64,000 bases of DNA, taken from the NCBI RefSeq assembly GCF_018403225.1, contig NZ_BOSG01000003.1, forward strand, positions 1-64,000, written 5' to 3'. A program made the translations under genes and the position numbers. Positions 58,791 through 64,000 of the stretch are shown piece after piece. The stretch is from Paenibacillus sp. J23TS9. GTDB lineage: Bacteria; Bacillota; Bacilli; Paenibacillales; Paenibacillaceae. The stretch's first letter is position 1. Each line of letters starts with the position of its first letter. The notes beneath the pieces were generated by a model, which made no database searches, was not told the origin of the DNA, and was given only the letters and a program-made list of their open reading frames with translations.

Positions 58791-59714
58791 ATGTCACTGA
58801 TCGAAGCAACCTTCCGCCGTGCCAACCAAATTTGCAACCGCCAGCTAACCAGGCTTGAAGAGAAAGACTTGAGTATTTCCATCCTATATTGGGGGTTCAT
58901 GCCCACGCATTTTGATAATGCCCTGCACCGCCATTCTTTCTTCGAAGCCTGTTATGTGATCGAAGGCAGCGGCTTTTACATCGAGCACGGCATGGAATAT
59001 CCGCTCCGTCAGGGAACATCCTTTTTGTCCTTGCCTGGCACTGGGCATCAAATACGCAGCGTTGCCGGATTAACCCTGGTGTATGTTGCCTTTGAAGTGG
59101 ATGAAGAGCGTTCAGGGAGTCTATACATCGAGGCCTTCCGCCAGCTCCTGGAGCAAGCCCAATCGGTCATCTATGGCGCTGACGCACATCCTGCAGGCCG
59201 TTTTTGGGAAGCGTTAATATCCGTTTTTCAAAATGAAGGCCCTGTCATGCCCGTCTTGCTGAAAAACAGCTCGATGTCCCTGCTGCTTTCGATTCTCGCA
59301 CTGCATGGACTTAAACCGGCTTTTTCCCTGCAGCTTCCTACGGATGCCCTGCATGAAGAGAATATCCTTTTCCGGCAAGCCAAGCTGTTCATTAACGATA
59401 ACCTGAGCAAAGAACTCACCCTGATGACCGTCGCTAATCATCTTCATATCTCTTCGCGTCACCTGACGAGACTGTTCCAAAAGCATACAAACCAAACCTT
59501 CGTTCACTATGTTCAGGAGCGAAGGGTTCAATTTGCTTCGCAGCTGCTCCTGGAAGGGGAGCAGTCCATTAAAGATATCGCCTGTCAGTGCGGCTTCCAA
59601 TCGGTTCACTACTTCACCCGAATCTTCACCCAGAAGCTCGGCGTATCCCCTGCCAAATTCAAACGGTCACAGTTTACCGAGGGGCGTTCCGGTAAAAACC
59701 ACTTTAAGCAATGA
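58791..59714 (+). CDS. AraC-family regulator with N-terminal cupin
   Basis: 307 aa, ATG after AAAGGAGATACCC. The N-terminal sugar-sensing cupin (HRHSFFEACYVIEGSGFYIEHG) is followed by two C-terminal helix-turn-helix motifs (LTLMTVANHLHISSRHLTRLF and IKDIACQCGFQSVHYFTRIF, about 200-295). Divergent from the mannoside operon and so likely its sugar-responsive activator. The shared intergenic region (58582-58790) probably holds both promoters; I could not pick out a clear operator. Confidence 0.9.
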   Translation: MSLIEATFRRANQICNRQLTRLEEKDLSISILYWGFMPTHFDNALHRHSFFEACYVIEGSGFYIEHGMEYPLRQGTSFLSLPGTGHQIRSVAGLTLVYVAFEVDEERSGSLYIEAFRQLLEQAQSVIYGADAHPAGRFWEALISVFQNEGPVMPVLLKNSSMSLLLSILALHGLKPAFSLQLPTDALHEENILFRQAKLFINDNLSKELTLMTVANHLHISSRHLTRLFQKHTNQTFVHYVQERRVQFASQLLLEGEQSIKDIACQCGFQSVHYFTRIFTQKLGVSPAKFKRSQFTEGRSGKNHFKQ

Positions 59715-59733
59715 ACGCATCGCTAACATAGGA

Positions 59734-59770
59734 AAAAGGGCTGACATCCGGTGTGGGTGCCAGCCCTTTT
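59734..59770 (+). terminator. Terminator of the AraC-family gene
   Basis: AAAAGGGCTG (59734-59743) pairs with CAGCCCTTTT (59761-59770). The loop region can extend the stem imperfectly. About 20 nt after the stop. Confidence 0.8.
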
Positions 59771-59844
59771 GATTTATCAAACGGCGTTTTCATATACAAT
59801 ATATGTTTTTGTCCTCCGGTTTTGCCAAGAACATATATCGTTAT

Positions 59845-59875
59845 AACAAAAATAGCCGCAGATACGCGGCTATTT
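59845..59875 (-). terminator. Probable terminator of the GNAT gene
   Basis: AAATAGCCGC (59850-59859) and GCGGCTATTT (59866-59875) with a 6-nt loop; the minus strand continues TTTTTG. It lies about 115 nt past the acetyltransferase stop. Confidence 0.65.
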
Positions 59876-59989
59876 CTCAAAACCGTGGAGACGTTTACCC
59901 TGCCGGAAGACCGGAATATTTTCTCCTATGTCATGGAGGCCCACCAAAAGAACCTACATAAAATGCTTTTTAAAATCAGCAAAATTGCA

Positions 59990-60517
59990 TCACTCTTTAT
60001 TAATCTCGTATCCCGCCTTCTCGAAAGCATGCCTCATCGGGAAATTTTCAACATCGGTATCGGCATAAATTCTCCAAACCCCAATATCTTGTAACACCCT
60101 TGTTGCTCTTAACAGCAAATCGTTAATAAATCCTTTCCCGCGGAATTCAGGAATGACACCTATGTAATGAATCGTTCCTTCCATCAATCCATTCTTCTCA
60201 CATCCTTTAAATACAACAGGTTGAATAAGTCCAACGGGTTTTCCATTATAGTAGGCCAGTTCCCACCAATTTTTTTCGTAATGAAAATATCCTTCGTCGA
60301 CGTTGAAAATGTCCTCTACTAGTTCATGATGACTCTCCGGTGTAATGCGTTTTTTATCCTCTCTATCTAAAGAACCTACAACGACTTGACTAATAATCTC
60401 TTTAAACGAGTCTTCTAATTCCAGGATTACTTGTTTAAATTCGCAGCGATCTGGCACCACGATCTTTTCCTTTGGTTCATTCCATACAAAAGCAATTTTC
60501 TTATAGCTTGAAGTCAT
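59990..60517 (-). CDS. GNAT family N-acetyltransferase
   Basis: 175 aa, ATG behind GGGGGAA. GNAT signature in the C-terminal half: HYIGVIPEFRGKGFINDLLLRA (the acetyl-CoA-binding RGKGF loop) and a final FEKAGYE. The N-terminus (EDSFKEIISQVVVGSLDREDKKRI) is not a known substrate domain to me. Standalone gene between decayed sequence and the AraC gene. Substrate unknown. Confidence 0.85.
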   Translation of the reverse strand: MTSSYKKIAFVWNEPKEKIVVPDRCEFKQVILELEDSFKEIISQVVVGSLDREDKKRITPESHHELVEDIFNVDEGYFHYEKNWWELAYYNGKPVGLIQPVVFKGCEKNGLMEGTIHYIGVIPEFRGKGFINDLLLRATRVLQDIGVWRIYADTDVENFPMRHAFEKAGYEINKE

Positions 60518-60733
60518 GCATTCATTCCCCCTACCGCTTCCTAATGATCCGGTACATCTTGTTAGACTAATGATCTATATTTTCACCCCAATACTGACAA
60601 ATAGTAAGTGTTTGATTTACTGGATAACATCAATAAAAATGGCCTAATTTCGTAATTAATCTGGATAAATTATAATTTATCCATCGTTGGCGATCAACCA
60701 ACAACATATTCAATCGAATAAAGGAGACGTATA

Positions 60734-60800
60734 TGGAAATTGAGCAGCAGTAAAATGAAATCGAAAAGTTAAGGGAACAAACAACTCACAAAAAAAAAGG
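60734..60800 (+). pseudogene. Decayed small ORF with an intact ribosome site
   Basis: AAAGGAGACGTAT precedes an ATG (60734), giving MEIEQQ and then an in-frame TAA (60752-60754). The same frame continues without the stop as NEIEKLREQTTHKKK, a coherent charged helix. It looks like a short coiled-coil gene killed by one nonsense change and then overwritten by an A-run and the fabH promoter. It could also be a chance ORF. The rest of 60518-60733 shows nothing I can identify. Confidence 0.35.
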
Positions 60801-60827
60801 TTGAAAATGAACTCATATTGCATATAA
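60800..60827 (+). promoter_or_regulatory. Sigma-A promoter of fabH
   Basis: TTGAAA (60800-60805), a 16-nt spacer, TATAAT (60822-60827). Good match to consensus, about 85 nt upstream of fabH. A FapR-type operator overlaps its -10 and start. Confidence 0.75.
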
Positions 60828-60844
60828 TTAGTACCAGGTACTAT
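60826..60844 (+). promoter_or_regulatory. FapR-type operator over the fabH promoter
   Basis: A perfect palindrome TAGTACC-A-GGTACTA (60828-60842) inside ATTAGTACCAGGTACTATTA. This matches the known FapR consensus, a TTAGTACC inverted repeat controlling fatty-acid genes in Bacillus, and it overlaps the TATAAT of the promoter above. FapR is relieved by malonyl-CoA/malonyl-ACP. Confidence 0.8.
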
Positions 60845-60913
60845 TACCTGATAATAATTTATGCCAGGTTTTTTTGCTGGTAATTCCATAATCCAAGATG
60901 AGGAGAGATCGCG

Positions 60914-61915
60914 ATGAATACACTGTCATCCAAAGCCAGAATCACCGCCATCGGAACGTACGTGCCGGAGAAGAAATTAACCAATGAGGATCTGGAGAAG
61001 CTCGTGGATACGAATGATGAATGGATTGTGCAGCGGACTGGAATGCGGGAACGGCGGATCAGTGGAGAACAGGAATTCACGTCGGATTTATGCATCCGGG
61101 CAGTAGACAATTTGATGCAAACCTATAGCAAGCGAGTTGATGGCGTCGATTTGATCATTGTCGCTACGACGACTGCGGATTATCCCTTCCCCAGCGTGGC
61201 TTGCCTTATCCAGGAGCATTTTAAGATCCCAAACACCGGGGCATTCGATTTGAACGCGACCTGTGCCGGATTCGCTTACGGACTGCATGTGGCCAATGGA
61301 CTCATAACCTCGGGACTGCATCGTAAAATACTTGTGGTGGGCGGGGAAACACTTTCTAAGGTTACCGATTACACTGACCGGACGACCTGCATTCTGTTCG
61401 GGGACGGGGCTGGAGCGGTGCTGATTGAGTATGACGAAACAAATCCAAGCTTTATCCAATCGATTCAAGGGACAGATGGCAGCGGAAGTGTACATCTCTA
61501 CCGTTCCGGCATATCCAAATGGATGAATGGGCTACCGTTACAAGGTAATGGCTACATGGTCCAAAACGGGCGGGAAGTATATAAATGGGCTACGCGGACG
61601 GTCACCGCAGGAACTGAAGAGCTGCTGTCACGCGCCCGCATGAATACCGGGGATATTGACTGGTTTGTGCCCCACAGCGCTAATCTGAGAATGGTTGAAT
61701 CCATGTGCGAAAAAACCGGCTTCTCTTTGGATGACACCTTGTACAGCGTAGAGTATATGGGGAATACCTCCGCGGCTTCCATCCCGCTGGCGCTTGGTCT
61801 TGGGATTCAGGAGGGGAAATTGAAATACGGAGACACCCTGCTTCTTTATGGCTTTGGAGGCGGTCTGACTCATGCGGGCCACATCGTAAAATGGGGCGTG
61901 CCGGATTTGAAATAA
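60914..61915 (+). CDS. fabH: Beta-ketoacyl-ACP synthase III
   Basis: 333 aa, ATG with GAGGAG 8 nt upstream. Catalytic triad Cys117 (DLNATCAGFAYG), His254 (VPHSANLRM) and Asn284 (MGNTSAASIP). Condenses a short acyl-CoA primer, in these bacteria often branched, with malonyl-ACP. Standalone rather than beside fabF, so it may be the FabHB-like extra copy found in Bacillus. The operator identified upstream supports membership of the lipid regulon. Confidence 0.95.
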   Translation: MNTLSSKARITAIGTYVPEKKLTNEDLEKLVDTNDEWIVQRTGMRERRISGEQEFTSDLCIRAVDNLMQTYSKRVDGVDLIIVATTTADYPFPSVACLIQEHFKIPNTGAFDLNATCAGFAYGLHVANGLITSGLHRKILVVGGETLSKVTDYTDRTTCILFGDGAGAVLIEYDETNPSFIQSIQGTDGSGSVHLYRSGISKWMNGLPLQGNGYMVQNGREVYKWATRTVTAGTEELLSRARMNTGDIDWFVPHSANLRMVESMCEKTGFSLDDTLYSVEYMGNTSAASIPLALGLGIQEGKLKYGDTLLLYGFGGGLTHAGHIVKWGVPDLK

Positions 61916-61931
61916 ACGGGTAGTAACCGTA

Positions 61932-61966
61932 AAAAAGCCGGCTCTATGATGATCATAGAGTCGGCT
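61932..61966. terminator. Bidirectional terminator between fabH and pilO
   Basis: A GCCGGCTCTATGAT/ATCATAGAGTCGGC stem (about 61937-61965) with one mismatch; the minus strand ends in six T. The plus side ends in TATCTCTTTT. Confidence 0.85.
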
Positions 61967-61986
61967 ATCTCTTTTGTAAAAGAACA

Positions 61987-62583
61987 TTAGGATTTCGGTT
62001 TCGCGGCCGTGTAATAGGCTGTGAATGAGATATTTGCAGTCAAAATGCTTCCGGGATTGCGCTGCTCATACGGCTGTTGAAAGCTGAAGGAATCGATGGT
62101 AATGAGGCGGGGTGCGGCCTGAAGCTGCTTCATCCACGCATGGATCTCATTATAGCCGCCTTCCACCACAGCTTTCATTTTCACTTCCTTAACGGAGCTG
62201 TAATCCTCCGGCTTTTTCCCCGTCATAAGAGCAATCTGATTACTCTCCTGTAATTGAAACTCAATATCCGTTAATTTGGCGAATGACTTGTCTTGAATCT
62301 TTTTCAGCTGCAGCACGAGCTGCTGTGTATCTTCATCCAGCGGCAGAGCTTCACGGGCAATTTGGAAATCCGGATCATCCATACTACTCTTGCTGCGCAG
62401 ATCAGCCAGCTTTTTATCCAGAATATCTCTCTCCTGCTGCAGTGTTTCAAGCTCCGACTGGCGGATCGTCCCCGTATCCATCGAAGGCTTCAGGGCAAAC
62501 ATGTAGAAGGCAAATGACAGAACAAACAGCGCCACCATGCCCAGAAGTATAACGGATCGATTATGGTTGATCTTCTCCAGCAT
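61987..62583 (-). CDS. pilO: PilO-like type IV pilus assembly protein
   Basis: 198 aa. Short cytoplasmic tail, one membrane helix (SVILLGMVALFVLSFAFYMF, about 10-30), a coiled coil (LETLQQERDILDKKLADL), then a ferredoxin-like C-terminal domain (MKAVVEGGYNEIHAWMKQLQ...RLITIDSFSF), the arrangement of PilO. Its start overlaps the end of the PilM/PilN gene by 23 nt. Last gene of a pilus/competence-pseudopilus operon that continues beyond the window. Confidence 0.8.
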   Translation of the reverse strand: MLEKINHNRSVILLGMVALFVLSFAFYMFALKPSMDTGTIRQSELETLQQERDILDKKLADLRSKSSMDDPDFQIAREALPLDEDTQQLVLQLKKIQDKSFAKLTDIEFQLQESNQIALMTGKKPEDYSSVKEVKMKAVVEGGYNEIHAWMKQLQAAPRLITIDSFSFQQPYEQRNPGSILTANISFTAYYTAAKPKS

Positions 62584-64000
62584 GGTCTACCTCCTTCACC
62601 GCTGCCGCTGCGTCAAGACGGCTTGTATTTATTTTATACATGACTGCATATTTCGGCTTGGTTATCTGCGTTTCCGGAGCTGCTGCTCCTCCGGCCTGCA
62701 CGGCCTGTTCTTCCGTCAGCTTTTCTATCGTTGCCTTCAGGGCAAACGGCATATTTTCCAATTCGGCTAGATAGGCCGCAGCATCCTCCATCCGCAGCAT
62801 GTTCACGGAAAGCGTAATGTCCCCATATTGGCTATAGGCAATATTCCGGATGACCGCTCCCTTCGGCAATTTGCCATCCAGCTTATCCAGAACTGCCACA
62901 GCATCCATCCGGTTGGCCAAAATTTCATCCACGACCTGCTGAGGATTATTAGAAGCTGCTCCCCCACTGTTTATAGAAGCAAGGTCCAGCTGAATGGCTG
63001 CCTTTTGATCCTGAACGCCCTGAATTTGCTCGGCAAGCGTACCATTCTCCCCGTGGGAAGAAGCGTACCACCAGCCCATCCCGGCCATACCAAACAGCCA
63101 GACGGCGATCAGTGATAAAACAATATAAGGAAATACCTGGGCTTCTCTATCTTCCCGGGGCATCAGATGCAGGTCACTCACACCGCGCCCGTATAAGGAG
63201 GCTCCAAGCGCAATCCGGTAATCATTCAAATCGGCTTGATCGGGGTTAAGGCCCCGTCTCGCCGCTTCTTGAAATGAAGCCGCCTGGATATCCATATCCG
63301 GCAGCATCTGATTGAGCTCCCGCAGCAGCTGCACTCGACCGGAGACCGGGCCGGTAACGATGACATCCGTAATACGGGTGGAACCGTCATGCAGACTGTA
63401 CTGGTAGAAGTTCAGCATCCGGGAAATCTCAGCCGTAATTTCCACCAGCTGCTCCGCCGACAGCTGATCCCCCGCCGGTCCATGGATATCTTCCGCAGAC
63501 TCTGCTGAAGCCGCTGCTTCCTGCACTGCTGTATCTTGGGGCCAGAAGACGGTTTCCCCAGGAGGAGGAGTCAGGTCATATAAGTTGATGGTCCGCAGAA
63601 ATAACGGATGCCCCCCATGGAACAAATACACATCCAGCATAGTCCGATCCAGATGGATGAGCATCGTATCGGAAAATGTCATTTTTTCTCTAAGCACGAT
63701 CGCTCTGGCCAAGGCTGTGGCAGATATCTCGATGTTCTGTACCTTCAATCCCGCTTCATGAAGCAGCTCGATGTAGCTGTCTATGAGTCCTCCCGGTGCG
63801 GCAAATACCAGCAGCTGTGTCGATGCTTCATCCGTATCTGTCACGATATAGTCATAGACCGCATTGTCAAAAGGCAGATGAAGTCCGGTCTCCACCTCAA
63901 GGCGTACCAGCTGATCCAGCTGTTTGCGGTTCGTGCTCGGAATCGACATTTTGCGGATGATGATCTGTGACGGAGGAATGGACAGGGTGACCTGCGACCC
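62561..64000 (-). CDS. PilM-PilN fusion protein, partial (cut by window end)
   Basis: The frame is open through base 64000, so the N-terminus lies outside; an internal ATG at 63949 is not the start, since the preceding residues (SIPPSQIIIRK) also belong to the PilM fold. The N-terminal ~270 visible residues look like the actin-like PilM (LHEAGLKVQNIEISATALARA, DTMLIHLDRT, ITDVIVTGPVSG, YRIALGASLYG). After DLHLMPREDR comes one membrane helix and a PilN-like domain (LDGKLPKGAVIRNIAYSQYGDITLSV). PilM and PilN are normally separate proteins. Followed by pilO with overlap. Confidence 0.82.
   Translation of the reverse strand, partial: GSQVTLSIPPSQIIIRKMSIPSTNRKQLDQLVRLEVETGLHLPFDNAVYDYIVTDTDEASTQLLVFAAPGGLIDSYIELLHEAGLKVQNIEISATALARAIVLREKMTFSDTMLIHLDRTMLDVYLFHGGHPLFLRTINLYDLTPPPGETVFWPQDTAVQEAAASAESAEDIHGPAGDQLSAEQLVEITAEISRMLNFYQYSLHDGSTRITDVIVTGPVSGRVQLLRELNQMLPDMDIQAASFQEAARRGLNPDQADLNDYRIALGASLYGRGVSDLHLMPREDREAQVFPYIVLSLIAVWLFGMAGMGWWYASSHGENGTLAEQIQGVQDQKAAIQLDLASINSGGAASNNPQQVVDEILANRMDAVAVLDKLDGKLPKGAVIRNIAYSQYGDITLSVNMLRMEDAAAYLAELENMPFALKATIEKLTEEQAVQAGGAAAPETQITKPKYAVMYKINTSRLDAAAAVKEVDHAGEDQP

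Overview
The window reads as a chromosomal segment of a Paenibacillus-like member of the Bacillota. It opens on the 5' end of a 16S rRNA gene (minus strand) with tandem sigma-A promoters. It carries pairings typical of the Bacillales (pcrB-pcrA-ligA, uvrB-uvrA, ftsE-ftsX with ctpB and minJ, yhbD-bacE-bacF), a stalk-domain (copper amine oxidase N-terminal) secreted protein of a kind common in Paenibacillus, strong AGGAGG ribosome sites and several TTG/GTG starts. All names rest on reading motifs and gene order; no database search was run.

Layout. 1-0.7 kb: 16S rRNA and its leader. 0.8-6.5 kb: a membrane cytochrome b/molybdopterin oxidoreductase, then a response regulator and histidine kinase, followed by a kinase-less HAMP protein and a class A penicillin-binding protein, with three TTAAGA repeats in helical phase between the two pairs. 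6.7-11.8 kb: pcrB-pcrA-ligA. 12-16.3 kb: a lipoprotein-like GDPD and the dTDP-rhamnose genes rfbA-C-B-D. 16.6-24.2 kb: a double U32 (RlhA-like) protein, an ArsR repressor flanked by two copies of its probable operator in front of a frameshifted MFS pump, then an HtrA-type protease translationally coupled to the stalk-domain protein. 24.4-31.6 kb: a 69-aa membrane protein, uvrB-uvrA, and divergent motA-motB. 31.7-39.3 kb: the division/cell-wall block ftsE-ftsX, an EnvC-like M23 protein, ctpB, minJ, and divergent vanW. 39.4-41.1 kb: a chemoreceptor and a small STAS-like protein.

41.2-53.2 kb is the most interesting part: yhbD, two bactofilins, a DHA2 exporter, a 51-aa ORF, an Sfp-type phosphopantetheinyl transferase and a 2291-aa NRPS all run in one direction. 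A class I cyclic-di-GMP (GEMM) riboswitch followed by an intrinsic terminator lies between the transferase and the NRPS. The NRPS is a half C domain-A-T-C-A-T-reductase assembly line. Its specificity pockets, read by hand, look like Leu then Pro, so the product should be a leucyl-prolinal that may close to a bicyclic pyrazinone-type imine. The layout resembles the aureusimine (AusA/AusB) type but with different substrates and with second-messenger control.

53.4-59.7 kb: a mannoside-use operon (M6P isomerase-like with a P-loop-like N-terminus, ROK kinase, GH38 mannosidase) and a divergent AraC regulator. 60-64 kb: a GNAT enzyme, a decayed small ORF, fabH with a FapR-type operator over its promoter, and the end of a type IV pilus operon (pilO and a PilM-PilN fusion cut by the window edge). 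Several motility- or surface-related functions (motAB, chemoreceptor, bactofilins, c-di-GMP riboswitch, pilus genes) share this segment.
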